This document shows, in pieces, positions 56,855-64,000 of a stretch of DNA of 64,000 nt (positions are counted from its first letter, which is position 1; each line of letters begins with the position of its first letter). Under the pieces are notes generated by a model, which ran no database searches, was not told the origin of the DNA, and was given only the letters and a program-made list of their open reading frames with translations. The stretch is from NCBI RefSeq assembly GCF_001611795.1, contig NZ_CP015098.1:434001-498000 (forward strand), written 5' to 3'. The stretch is from Streptomyces qaidamensis. GTDB taxonomy: Bacteria; Actinomycetota; Actinomycetes; Streptomycetales; Streptomycetaceae. The translations under genes and the position numbers were made by a program.

Positions 56855-57943
56855 GTGCGCACCGTGGGAGTGGAGGAGGAACTCCTCCTGGTCGATCCGG
56901 AGACCGGGGAACCGCGGGCGCTGTCCGCAGCGGTGCTCGCCCGGGCGGAGAAGAACGGCGCGGATCAGGACGTGTTCGAGAAGGAACTCCACGAGCAGAT
57001 GCTGGAGTTCGCCACCCATCCGCAATCGTCCATGGAGAGCCTGCGCGCGGAGATCGTCCGCTGCCGTACGGAGGCGGCGCAGCACGCGGAGGAGATCGGC
57101 TGCACCGTGGCGGCGCTCGCCACCTCACCGCTGCCGGTCAGCCCCGCGGTCGGCTTCGGCCGGCGCTACCAGTGGATGGCGGAGCAGTACGGCATCGCCA
57201 CCCGGGAGCAGCTCGTCATGGGCTGCCACGTGCACGTGTCGGTCGAGTCCGACGAGGAGGGCGTCGCGGTCGTCGACCGGTTGCGGCCCTGGCTGCCGGT
57301 GCTGCGGGCGATCAGCGCGAACTCGCCGTTCTGGCAGGGCAAGGACACGGGCTACAACAGCTACCGCAGCCGGGTGTGGCTGCGCTGGCCGTCGGCCGGC
57401 CCGACCGAGATCTTCGGCTCGGCCGAGCGGTACCACCGGCTGATCGCGGACATGGTGGCCACCGGGGCGCTCCTCGACGACGGGATGATCTACTTCGACG
57501 CGCGCCTGTCACAGCGGTACCCGACCGTGGAACTCCGCGTCTCGGACGTCTGTCTGCACTCCGGCACGGCCGTGCTGATCGCCACGCTGGTCCGGGGGCT
57601 GGTCGAGACCGCCGCGCGTGAGTGGCGAGCCGGCTGTGAGCCGCTCGACCACAGTGTCAGTCTGCTGCGGCTGGCCGACTGGCAGGCGGCCCGGTCCGGA
57701 CTCGAGGGCGAGCTGCTGCACCCCGCGACCATGCGGCGGATGCCCGCCGAAGCCGTGGTCCGTGCCCTGCTGGACCACGTCGAGGAGGCCCTGGACGGTA
57801 CGGGCGACCTGGCGCGGGCCGGGGCGGCCTGTGACGAGCTGCTGCGGGAGGGCAACGGGGCTCAGGTGCAGCGTGCGCTGATGGAGCGCACGGGCAGTCT
57901 GCGGGACGTCGTCACCGAGTGCGTCCGACGCACGCAGGCGTGA
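56855..57943 (+). CDS. Carboxylate-amine ligase, YbdK/GCS2 family
   Basis: A 362-residue glutamate-cysteine-ligase type 2 protein. It has VRTVGVEEELLLVDPETGEP, KELHEQMLEFATHPQ, VMGCHVHVSVESDEEGVAVV and ANSPFWQGKDTGYNSYRSRV, all standard for the YbdK group. These enzymes join glutamate to an amine such as cysteine with ATP; in actinobacteria related proteins act in low-molecular-weight thiol or amine metabolism. The GTG start after AAGGGCGGGC is preferred. It converges on the DUF6480 gene. Confidence 0.92.
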   Translation: MRTVGVEEELLLVDPETGEPRALSAAVLARAEKNGADQDVFEKELHEQMLEFATHPQSSMESLRAEIVRCRTEAAQHAEEIGCTVAALATSPLPVSPAVGFGRRYQWMAEQYGIATREQLVMGCHVHVSVESDEEGVAVVDRLRPWLPVLRAISANSPFWQGKDTGYNSYRSRVWLRWPSAGPTEIFGSAERYHRLIADMVATGALLDDGMIYFDARLSQRYPTVELRVSDVCLHSGTAVLIATLVRGLVETAAREWRAGCEPLDHSVSLLRLADWQAARSGLEGELLHPATMRRMPAEAVVRALLDHVEEALDGTGDLARAGAACDELLREGNGAQVQRALMERTGSLRDVVTECVRRTQA

Positions 57944-57973
57944 GGCGTCCCGCGCCATGTCCGGAGGGTGGGC

Positions 57974-58207
57974 TCAGAGGATGAGGACGAGGGCGTAGGC
58001 CAGGAAGAACGCCGCGATCAGCACGGTGACGAGGATGATCACGGTCAGCGGGGCCTTGGCCCAGCCCTTGGTGGGGTTGTGCGTCTCGCGGGGCAGCGTC
58101 TCCGGCATGCTGCTCTCCGCGGGCGGGGTCTCGCCCGGCGGTACACCGCCGCCGGGTTCCAGACCTGAGGTGCGTTCGGGTTCGGGATCGGGGCTGATGT
58201 GAGTCAT
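57974..58207 (-). CDS. DUF6480 small single-span membrane protein
   Basis: A 77-residue protein: a Pro/Gly-rich cytosolic start (PERTSGLEPGGGVPPGETP), then one membrane helix (APLTVIILVTVLIAAFFLAY). It matches the small DUF6480 proteins common in Streptomyces, often near stress genes. No function is known to me. Divergent from the FadD-like gene; its start ATG lies about 150 bp away. Confidence 0.85.
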   Translation of the reverse strand: MTHISPDPEPERTSGLEPGGGVPPGETPPAESSMPETLPRETHNPTKGWAKAPLTVIILVTVLIAAFFLAYALVLIL

Positions 58208-58358
58208 GTCGTCCGGGTCCCCCGATCACGCCGAGATCATCAGCGGGTCGAGTTCCGTATTTTCCGACCCCGAAGGGTCTCGACTCGACTACATTCGAGC
58301 ACCGCCGATGACGGTACCCGTCGGCAATGTCACACCCCGTACACGTCAGGAGCAGTGC

Positions 58359-60257
58359 ATGCGCGACCTCGCCCTCGCTCCCCCGGCCGTGGCGCCCCTG
58401 ACCGGCGGGCTCGCCGACAGCGTCTTCGAGACGGCGGACCGCGAACCGACCCGGCCGATGCTCGCCCGCCGGGCCGACCCCGCCTCCGCGACCTGGGAGG
58501 AGGTGACGGCGATCGAGCTGCGCGACGAGGTGGTGGACGCCGCCAAGGGGCTGATCGCCTCGGGGATCGCGCCGGGCCACCGCGTGGCGATCATGGCGCG
58601 CACCCGGTTCGAGTGGACGGTCCTGTGCTACGCGCTGTGGGCCGTGGGCGCCGAGGTCGTCCCGGTCTACCCGACGGCGTCCCGCGACCAGGTGGCGTGG
58701 ATCCTGCGGGACGCGGGCTGCGTGGCCGTGTTCGTCGAGGACGAGCAGGGCGTCATGACCGTCGGCTCGGTGTGCGCGTCACTGCCGCTGCTGCGCCACG
58801 TCTGGCAGCTGGACGCGGGCGCCCTGGCGGACCTGACGGTGCGCGGCGAGTTCATCCCGCCCCCCACGGTCGACTCGATGCGCCGCATCGTGCTGCCGGA
58901 TTCCACGGCCGTCATCGCCTACACCTCCGGCACCTCCGGCCGTGCCATGGGCTGCGCGCTCAGCCACCGCAACCTCGCCGGCCCCTGCGACACGCTGCTG
59001 GCGGGCTGGGGGCACACGGCGGCGCCGCGCGGAGAGCAGGGGTCCGTGCTCGCGTTCCTGCCCTTCTCCCACGTGTACGGGCTGATGATCCAGGGGCTGT
59101 GCGTGCGCGGCGGGCTGCTGATGGGACACCAGGCCGATCTGAGCGGTGAGGCGCTGTCCGCGGCGCTGCAGTCGTTCCGGCCCACGTACCTCTACGCGGT
59201 TCCCTCGGTCCTGGAGAAGATCTACAAGAACTTCCTGCGCGCCGCTCAGCAGGGCGGCCACGGAGCCCTCTTCGAGCGGGCCGCCGAGACCGCCCGGGAC
59301 TTCGCCGCGGCCCTGGAGCGCCAGCGGCTGGGGCGCGGCCGCGGGCCCGGCTTCGACCTGCGGTTCCAGCACGCGCTGTACGAGCGCACGGTGTACCGCA
59401 GGCTGCGGGCCGCGCTGGGCGGACGGGTGCGGCGGGCGACATCGGGCGGTTCCCCTCTCAGCCGCGAGCTGTCCCTCTTCTACGAGGGCATCGGCATCTA
59501 CGTGCACGACGGGTACGGGCTGACGGAGACCGCGGGCGGGGTGACGATGCAGCCGCTCGGCCGGGAGAAGTCCGGGACGGTCGGGCAGGCCCTGCCGGGC
59601 ATGGAGATCCGGGTGGCCGAGGACGGGGAGATCCTGGTGCGGGGTCCCTCGGTGTTCCAGGGATACGTGGGCGACCAGGCCGCCACCCGGGCGGCGCTGC
59701 GCGGCGGGTGGCTCGCCACCGGCGACCTCGGGCAGCTGGACACGGAGGGCTATCTGACGATCACCGGCCGCAAGAAGGACATCATCATCACCAGCAGCGG
59801 CAAGAGCGTCGCCCCGCTGGCACTGGAGCAGCGGCTGCGGATGCACCCGCTCATCCACCAGGCGGTGGTGGTCGGGGACAACCGGCCCTGCGTCGGCGCT
59901 CTGATCACGCTGGATCCGGAGTTCCTGGCGCACTGGCGGGCCGGGCTGGCGCTGCAGGGCGAGATGCGGGAGGCCCGGGAGGAGAACGCGCTGCGGGAGG
60001 AGGTCGCGCGGGCCGTGGCCGCGGCCAACAGCGTCGTGTCGCCGTCGGAGTCGATCCGGGTGTTCCGGGTTCTGCCGGAGTCGTTCGACGTGACCAACGG
60101 GCTGCTCACGCCGTCGATGAAGCTGCGCCGGGACGAGATCGTGCGGCACTACGCTTCCGAGATCGACGCGATGTACCAGTCGCGCAGGCGTCCCGGGCGG
60201 CCGAGCGCCCCGGACGAACCGTCGAACTGGGACGATTCCGACAACGTCTTCCGCTGA
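58359..60257 (+). CDS. AMP-dependent acyl-CoA synthetase (FadD15-like)
   Basis: A 632-residue adenylate-forming enzyme. The ATP-binding P-loop is IAYTSGTSGRAMGCALSHRN, motif A4 appears as LYAVPSVLEKIYKN, the adenylate-binding motif is HDGYGLTETAGGVTMQ, and TGDLGQLDTEGYLTITGRKK holds the hinge. TPSMKLRRDEIVRHYASEID contains the late Lys region. It activates a long-chain fatty acid to acyl-AMP and then acyl-CoA; the exact chain is unknown. The ATG at 58359 has AGGAG 6 nt upstream. Confidence 0.93.
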   Translation: MRDLALAPPAVAPLTGGLADSVFETADREPTRPMLARRADPASATWEEVTAIELRDEVVDAAKGLIASGIAPGHRVAIMARTRFEWTVLCYALWAVGAEVVPVYPTASRDQVAWILRDAGCVAVFVEDEQGVMTVGSVCASLPLLRHVWQLDAGALADLTVRGEFIPPPTVDSMRRIVLPDSTAVIAYTSGTSGRAMGCALSHRNLAGPCDTLLAGWGHTAAPRGEQGSVLAFLPFSHVYGLMIQGLCVRGGLLMGHQADLSGEALSAALQSFRPTYLYAVPSVLEKIYKNFLRAAQQGGHGALFERAAETARDFAAALERQRLGRGRGPGFDLRFQHALYERTVYRRLRAALGGRVRRATSGGSPLSRELSLFYEGIGIYVHDGYGLTETAGGVTMQPLGREKSGTVGQALPGMEIRVAEDGEILVRGPSVFQGYVGDQAATRAALRGGWLATGDLGQLDTEGYLTITGRKKDIIITSSGKSVAPLALEQRLRMHPLIHQAVVVGDNRPCVGALITLDPEFLAHWRAGLALQGEMREAREENALREEVARAVAAANSVVSPSESIRVFRVLPESFDVTNGLLTPSMKLRRDEIVRHYASEIDAMYQSRRRPGRPSAPDEPSNWDDSDNVFR

Positions 60258-60374
60258 GCGTGCGGCCGGACGCGTAGGCCTCGTCCCCTCGGGAACACGC
60301 AACAGTGGCGACGCAAGAGAAAGGACGACAGCCCTGACGACAGCCATAGCTGACGCCCGGGCCGGAAAGGCGAT

Positions 60375-60809
60375 ATGTCAACCGAGCCGCGTGGGGACGA
60401 CGCCCTGACCTCCGAGGAGATCCCGAGCCGCACGAACAGCTTCGTGGGTGAGCCGCATGACGTGACAGGCGCGCGGCTGGCCGCGGAGGAGTTTCTGCGT
60501 GATCTGGCACGCTCCTCCCCGCCCTCTGCTCCCGAGTACTGGGACGACATCCTGCTGGTGGTGACGGAACTGGCCGCCAACGCGGTCCAGTACGCCCCGG
60601 GTCCGTTCGCGCTGCGCATGCGCCGGACGTTCGACGGGGTGCATGTGGTCCTGCACGACACCAGCACCACGGAGCCAGCCCCTCGCCCCTTCGATCCGCG
60701 CAGCGGCGGCGGGGGCATCGGCTGGCATCTGATCCACACGCTGTGCGACCAGGTCAGCGTGGTGGCCGACGACCGGGGCAAGGACGTGCACGTGTTCATG
60801 CCCTGGTGA
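60375..60809 (+). CDS. HATPase (anti-sigma-factor-like) protein
   Basis: A 144-residue SpoIIAB/RsbW-like ATPase: ILLVVTELAANAVQYAPGPF is the N box, HDTSTTEPAPRPFDPRSGGG and GGIGWHLIHTLCDQVSVVAD the G1/G2 boxes. The DRGKDVHVFMPW end is typical of Streptomyces single-domain HATPases, which can bind sigma factors or anti-sigma antagonists. The ATG has GGAAAGG upstream. Convergent with a PRC-barrel gene; a long hairpin lies between them. Confidence 0.88.
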   Translation: MSTEPRGDDALTSEEIPSRTNSFVGEPHDVTGARLAAEEFLRDLARSSPPSAPEYWDDILLVVTELAANAVQYAPGPFALRMRRTFDGVHVVLHDTSTTEPAPRPFDPRSGGGGIGWHLIHTLCDQVSVVADDRGKDVHVFMPW

Positions 60810-60818
60810 GCCGGGAGC

Positions 60819-60843
60819 GTCACGGGCGCGCCGCGCCCGTGAC
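60819..60843. terminator. Bidirectional hairpin
   Basis: A perfect 11-bp stem (GTCACGGGCGC / GCGCCCGTGAC) with a GCC loop lies between two convergent stop codons; a second weaker arm (CCGGG / CCCGG) surrounds it. It should terminate both genes. Confidence 0.75.
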
Positions 60844-60856
60844 CGGCCCGGACGGC

Positions 60857-61228
60857 TCAGACCGCGGCCGCCTCGCGTGGCGGCAGCCGGTCGTAGTAGT
60901 CCCCCACGGCCCGCAGGTACTGCCTGTCCCTGGTCTCGCTGTCGGTCTGGAAGCGCGGCGCCGCCTTGGCGTCTCCCCTGCTGCACGCCAGGGTGACCTT
61001 CCTCCCCGGTATGTCGATGCCGGTGACGACCCCGGCCGGTACCAGGACACTGCGGCCGAACACCCAGACGCCGGTGTCGACGACCAGGTGCCGCATGTCG
61101 TGCGGGGCGGCCTCCCGGTCCACGTGCCCGATGGTGCCGTCGGTCGCGGCGACGGCGAACCCGGTCAGGTCCTGCCCCTCCGTGTGACCGCTGTCCGGCG
61201 CGTACGACCAGATTCTGTCGATGGCCAC
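60857..61228 (-). CDS. PRC-barrel domain protein
   Basis: A 123-residue protein with a PRC-barrel: DLTGFAVAATDGTIGHVDRE and HLVVDTGVWVFGRSVLVPAG, VVTGIDIPGRKVTLAC. These small domains bind proteins or RNA and are common near stress genes. The GTG at 61228 (GGGAGG upstream) gives VAIDRIWSYAPDSG; an earlier in-frame start is less likely. Role unknown. Confidence 0.85.
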   Translation of the reverse strand: MAIDRIWSYAPDSGHTEGQDLTGFAVAATDGTIGHVDREAAPHDMRHLVVDTGVWVFGRSVLVPAGVVTGIDIPGRKVTLACSRGDAKAAPRFQTDSETRDRQYLRAVGDYYDRLPPREAAAV

Positions 61229-61570
61229 TCTGCCCCATCCTCCCTGGCGATCCGTGGACCGCATGCCTCGGCGGGCGCTCGCGCCCACCCCGTCCCACAG
61301 CAGCAATTACCCTCCTGTCGCAAGCGCATTCGGCGCACACGCCCGCTACCGCACGCGACTTCCGCCGGCCGGTCCCGGCGATGTTCGACCGAGGGGGCAT
61401 GGAGGGCGGTTTCCGGGGTAATCGCGGGGGCGCGGTGACATCCGAGCCCGTCGGTGAAGGGAGGCGCATGAGGAACGGAATCCGAGTCGGGACAACGACC
61501 GGGATCCCCTCGCACCGCGGTCATCCCCAGAGGTGACCAGCCCAGGCCGTAGCACTTGTTGGAGGTATCC
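61229..61570. other. Intergenic region between PRC-barrel and STAS genes
   Basis: This 342-bp divergent gap is non-coding as far as I can tell. It must contain the promoter for the STAS gene. A GTTT and a GGGTAA occur near 61413-61423 but are too close together for a SigB-type promoter. No repeat or terminator is visible. Confidence 0.4.
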
Positions 61571-61972
61571 GTGCCCCTCGCCCAGAACCCGCTGTCCGTG
61601 GAAGTCGAACTGCCCCGGGAGGACGTGGCCCTGATCACGGTCGACGGCTACCTGGACGTCGACACCGCGACCGAGTTCCAGGCCCATCTGGCCAACCAAC
61701 TCCACCACGGCCGACGGCATTTCCTGCTCGACCTGTCGTCCGTCCCCTTCATGGACTCGTCCGGGATGAACATCATCCTGCGGGTGTACCAGGAGGCCCG
61801 TAAGACCGAGGGCAGCGTGCACGTCATCAGTCCGGCACCGGCCGTGCGGCGCATTCTCGACCTGACGGGTGTCAGCATCACCGTGCCGATATCGGAGAGT
61901 GTCGAGGAGGCTCTGACCCGTGTCGACGAAGGGCCGCAGCAGCCCGGGGAGCCGGAGGGGCTGAACGTCTGA
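61571..61972 (+). CDS. STAS-domain anti-sigma factor antagonist
   Basis: A 133-residue SpoIIAA/RsbV-like protein. VALITVDGYLDVDTATEFQA is the first strand-helix, and the phosphorylatable Ser lies in SSVPFMDSSGMNIILRVYQE. The C-terminus (SVEEALTRVDEGPQQPGEPE) is acidic. It is predicted to bind an anti-sigma HATPase and release a sigma factor when dephosphorylated. The GTG start has GGAGG 5 nt upstream. Confidence 0.93.
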   Translation: MPLAQNPLSVEVELPREDVALITVDGYLDVDTATEFQAHLANQLHHGRRHFLLDLSSVPFMDSSGMNIILRVYQEARKTEGSVHVISPAPAVRRILDLTGVSITVPISESVEEALTRVDEGPQQPGEPEGLNV

Positions 61973-62236
61973 CGGTCCGGGTGATCCACAGGGCAGGGCA
62001 CCGGCGCAGGCCGGTGGCCCGGCGCCCTCGCTCCGCCCTGCCCGGACGACGGCTCCCTCTTCGCACGCCGCCGACGGGGCTCCAACCGCCGTACCCCTGA
62101 ACCGGATCGCTTACGCAGGAGCAGGTGTCGTACGAGGTCGGCGCATGGTTAGAGTTGTCGCCCGGCAAGTGTCACATCGCCGTCTCGTTGCCAGAAGCGG
62201 GCTCGGTCGACGCAACGCGGATGAGGAGAGAACCAG

Positions 62237-63124
62237 GTGCCGGAGCACGAAGCGGACGGACAGCTCGCCACGCCCAGCCACGAGGTGAGGGACTTCCTGC
62301 ACCGCCGGCGTGAGCAGATCGCCCAGCGGTGGGCGGACGAGCCCTTGTTCCGCACCGTGTTCACCGTCTCGCGCGACGAGGCGGTGGAGGCGGGCAAGGC
62401 CGTCGTCGACGCGCTGGCCGAGGTGGCCGACTCGGAGCAGGTGGAGGATCCCGACGCCGCGGGATTCAGCGGGGTGCGCGAGCAGCTGGCCCGGATGGGG
62501 GTGGCCCGCTCCCGTGCCGGACTGTCCAACACCCAGGTCTCCAGCGAGCTGGCCGCCCTGCGGCCGCCCGTGGAGAACCTGCTGGCCGCCGATCTGGAAC
62601 AGGCACCGCCCGAGCACCTGAGGGCCTGTTCGACCGCCCTGACCGTGCTGATGGGCACCCTGCGGCTGGTCGCCATGCAGACGGCGCTGAGCGAGTGGCA
62701 GGCGCTCAGCGACCGGCAGCGGATGCAGCTGATGGAGGTGGCCACGCCCGTGATCCGGCTGTGGGACGGCGTCGTGGCCGTGCCGCTCATCGGGACGCTC
62801 GACAGCGCCCGCAGCCAGATCGTGATGGAGACGCTGCTGAACGCCGTCGTGGAGCAGCACGCGCGGTTCGCGATCCTCGACATAACCGGGGTGCCGACGG
62901 TCGACTCGCTGGTGGCGCAGCACCTGATGAAGACGGTCGCGGCGGCGCGGCTCATGGGCGCCGAGTGCATCGTCTCGGGCATCCGCCCCGCCATCGCGCA
63001 GACCATCGTGCACCTCGGGCTCGACCTGGACGTGATCACGCGTGCGAACCTCGCCGACGCACTGGGGTACGCGCTGCACCAGCTCGGCACGGACATCGTG
63101 AACCCGGGTGCGGGTCAGCGGTGA
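62237..63124 (+). CDS. rsbR: RsbR-like stressosome protein (N-terminal sensor plus STAS)
   Basis: A 295-residue protein. Residues 15-165 form an RsbRD-type helical sensor (HEVRDFLHRRREQIAQRW). The STAS domain follows: ATPVIRLWDGVVAVPLIGTL, DITGVPTVDSLVAQHLMKTV and GAECIVSGIRPAIAQTIVHL. These match the RsbR co-antagonists that build the stressosome. The Thr/Ser in GVPTVDSL are the likely RsbT targets. The GTG start follows GAGGAGAG; it overlaps rsbS by GTGA. Confidence 0.93.
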   Translation: MPEHEADGQLATPSHEVRDFLHRRREQIAQRWADEPLFRTVFTVSRDEAVEAGKAVVDALAEVADSEQVEDPDAAGFSGVREQLARMGVARSRAGLSNTQVSSELAALRPPVENLLAADLEQAPPEHLRACSTALTVLMGTLRLVAMQTALSEWQALSDRQRMQLMEVATPVIRLWDGVVAVPLIGTLDSARSQIVMETLLNAVVEQHARFAILDITGVPTVDSLVAQHLMKTVAAARLMGAECIVSGIRPAIAQTIVHLGLDLDVITRANLADALGYALHQLGTDIVNPGAGQR

Positions 63125-63540
63125 ACGACGCCCGCCCCCGTCCCGTGACCGGCCACGTGCCGGTCCTCCGGCTCGGCGACGTCCTGCTCGTCACGCTCCA
63201 GGGGGATCTGCACGACAGCACGGCGCAGCAACTCCAGCAGGACCTCGCCGAGACCATCTCCCGTACCGGGGTGCGCGGGGTCCTCATCGACATCTCCGGT
63301 GTGGAGATCGTCGACTCCTTCCTCGGCCGGGTGCTGGCCGAGATCGCCGCGCAGGCCAAGCTGCTGGCCGCGCGCACCGTGGTGGCCGGTATGCGCCCGG
63401 CCGTCGCCATCACCCTGGTCGAGCTGGGACTGTCGCTGCCGGGGCTGAGCACCGCGCTCAGCACCGAGGCGGGCATGGAGCTCCTCGCACAGCAGGCCCC
63501 GGTGCGCCGTCCCGGCCGCCCGCGTCAGGAGAGTCCGTGA
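63121..63540 (+). CDS. rsbS: RsbS-like STAS protein
   Basis: A 139-residue single STAS-domain protein: VPVLRLGDVLLVTLQGDLHD, the Ser-containing DISGVEIVDSFLGRVLAEIA and ARTVVAGMRPAVAITLVELG. RsbS is the core antagonist that forms the stressosome with RsbR and is phosphorylated by RsbT. It overlaps rsbR (GTGA) and is joined to the rsbT start by a similar overlap. The Pro/Arg-rich tail (VRRPGRPRQESP) is an addition to the usual domain. Confidence 0.93.
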   Translation: MNDARPRPVTGHVPVLRLGDVLLVTLQGDLHDSTAQQLQQDLAETISRTGVRGVLIDISGVEIVDSFLGRVLAEIAAQAKLLAARTVVAGMRPAVAITLVELGLSLPGLSTALSTEAGMELLAQQAPVRRPGRPRQESP

Positions 63541-63980
63541 TGCACACCGCCGCGGGCGTGGAGGCCTGCTTGCCCATCCGGTCGGACATGGACCTGGTGT
63601 GGGTGCGACAGCACGTTCGGCAGGCCGCCGCCCGGCTCGGCTTCGGCCTGGTGGACCAGACCAAGCTCATCACCGCGGCCAGCGAGCTGGCCCGCAACAC
63701 CCTGGTGCACGGCGGTGGCGGACAGATGGAGGCGACGCAGGTCGGCACCGCGGGTGCGCAGGGGCTGCGGCTGGCCTTCACCGACGAGGGGCCGGGCATC
63801 GCCGACCTGGACCTCGCGCTGAGCGACGGTTACACCTCGGGCGGCGGTCTGGGGATGGGGCTGAGCGGCGCGCGGCGCCTGGTGCACGACTTCGACATCG
63901 ACACCGCGCCGGGGTCGGGCACCACGGTGCGGGTGACCTGCTGGGTGGGCCGGCCGCCGCGTCCGCGCGAGGAGGTCTGA
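63540..63980 (+). CDS. rsbT: RsbT-like switch protein kinase
   Basis: A 146-residue HATPase Ser/Thr kinase: LITAASELARNTLVHGGGGQ is the N box, FTDEGPGIADLDLALSDGYT the G1 box, and SGGGLGMGLSGARRLVHDFD the G2 box, closely matching RsbT. It phosphorylates RsbR and RsbS, which frees RsbT to activate the downstream phosphatase. The ATG at 63540 has AGGAG 8 nt upstream; the GTG three bases earlier, overlapping the rsbS stop, is an alternative. Confidence 0.94.
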   Translation: MHTAAGVEACLPIRSDMDLVWVRQHVRQAAARLGFGLVDQTKLITAASELARNTLVHGGGGQMEATQVGTAGAQGLRLAFTDEGPGIADLDLALSDGYTSGGGLGMGLSGARRLVHDFDIDTAPGSGTTVRVTCWVGRPPRPREEV

Positions 63981-64000
63981 TGCCGCGGGTGTGGGACGTG
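63980..64000 (+). CDS. Start of the next stress gene (partial)
   Basis: Only MPRVWDV is visible before the window ends. The ATG overlaps the rsbT stop (TGATG) and follows GGAGG. In Streptomyces rsbRST operons the next gene is usually an ATP-binding SpoIIE-type phosphatase (RsbX/RsbU-like). The position and first residues fit, but the identity is inferred. Confidence 0.55.

Overview
The window is chromosomal DNA from a high-GC actinomycete, almost certainly a Streptomyces. The signs are very high GC with strong G/C preference at third codon positions, many GTG starts, ATGA/GTGA stop-start overlaps, a conservon (cvn) operon with paired P450 genes, a GlgE-type glycogen cluster, a SigB-family sigma factor and an rsbRST-like stress module. 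I see no rRNA, tRNA, CRISPR array or prophage.

Layout. (1) 1-5.9 kb: a leftward, tightly coupled sugar operon. It holds a UDP-glucuronate-decarboxylase-like SDR, a carbamoyltransferase, a GT2, a heptose-bisphosphatase-like HAD, a GT9 and a glycosyltransferase cut by the window edge. This suggests a carbamoylated, perhaps heptose-containing glycoconjugate. (2) 6.3-12.7 kb: uncharacterised Streptomyces genes, a fructosamine-kinase-like protein, a catalase and a P-loop kinase. (3) 13-18.6 kb: a conservon (sensor ATPase, roadblock, DUF742, small GTPase) followed by a CYP157-like P450 lacking the ExxR motif and a CYP154-like P450. The sensor ATPase tail is out of frame. (4) 18.8-26.6 kb: PucR regulator, YciO, dienelactone hydrolase, MHYT membrane sensor, metallophosphatase, LLM oxidoreductase and TauD-like dioxygenase. 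(5) 26.9-30.2 kb: a decayed patch with a LacI gene carrying three apparent frameshifts, a LigD phosphoesterase remnant, an IS5-like transposase remnant and other fragments, around one intact aldo/keto reductase. (6) 30.5-45.9 kb: PAS/GAF/PP2C phosphatase, Bcp peroxiredoxin plus DoxX, AraC/MFS pair, MarR, ATP-dependent DNA ligase, secreted NPP1-like protein, frameshifted questin-oxidase-like gene, HemC, a MarR-ABC drug-efflux operon with a 25-bp operator, a SigB-family sigma factor, an ANTAR protein and a VOC protein. (7) 46-56.8 kb: glycogen/trehalose/alpha-glucan metabolism (glgX with a coupled HATPase gene on one strand; DUF5133, glgE, treS, pep2, glgB on the other). (8) 56.8-64 kb: YbdK-type ligase, DUF6480, FadD-like AMP ligase, then partner-switching stress genes (HATPase, PRC-barrel, STAS, rsbR, rsbS, rsbT and the first codons of the next gene).

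How the parts fit. Regions 6 to 8 combine stress signalling (sigma factor, anti-sigma and antagonist proteins, PP2C phosphatase, stressosome) with carbon storage and compatible-solute metabolism (GlgE pathway, TreS, GlgX). Several genes show single-base frame disruptions at 14.2, 27.0-27.2, 29.0, 29.7 and 39.0 kb. Some may be real decay, but the pattern also fits uncorrected indels in the assembly, and the sequence alone cannot decide.
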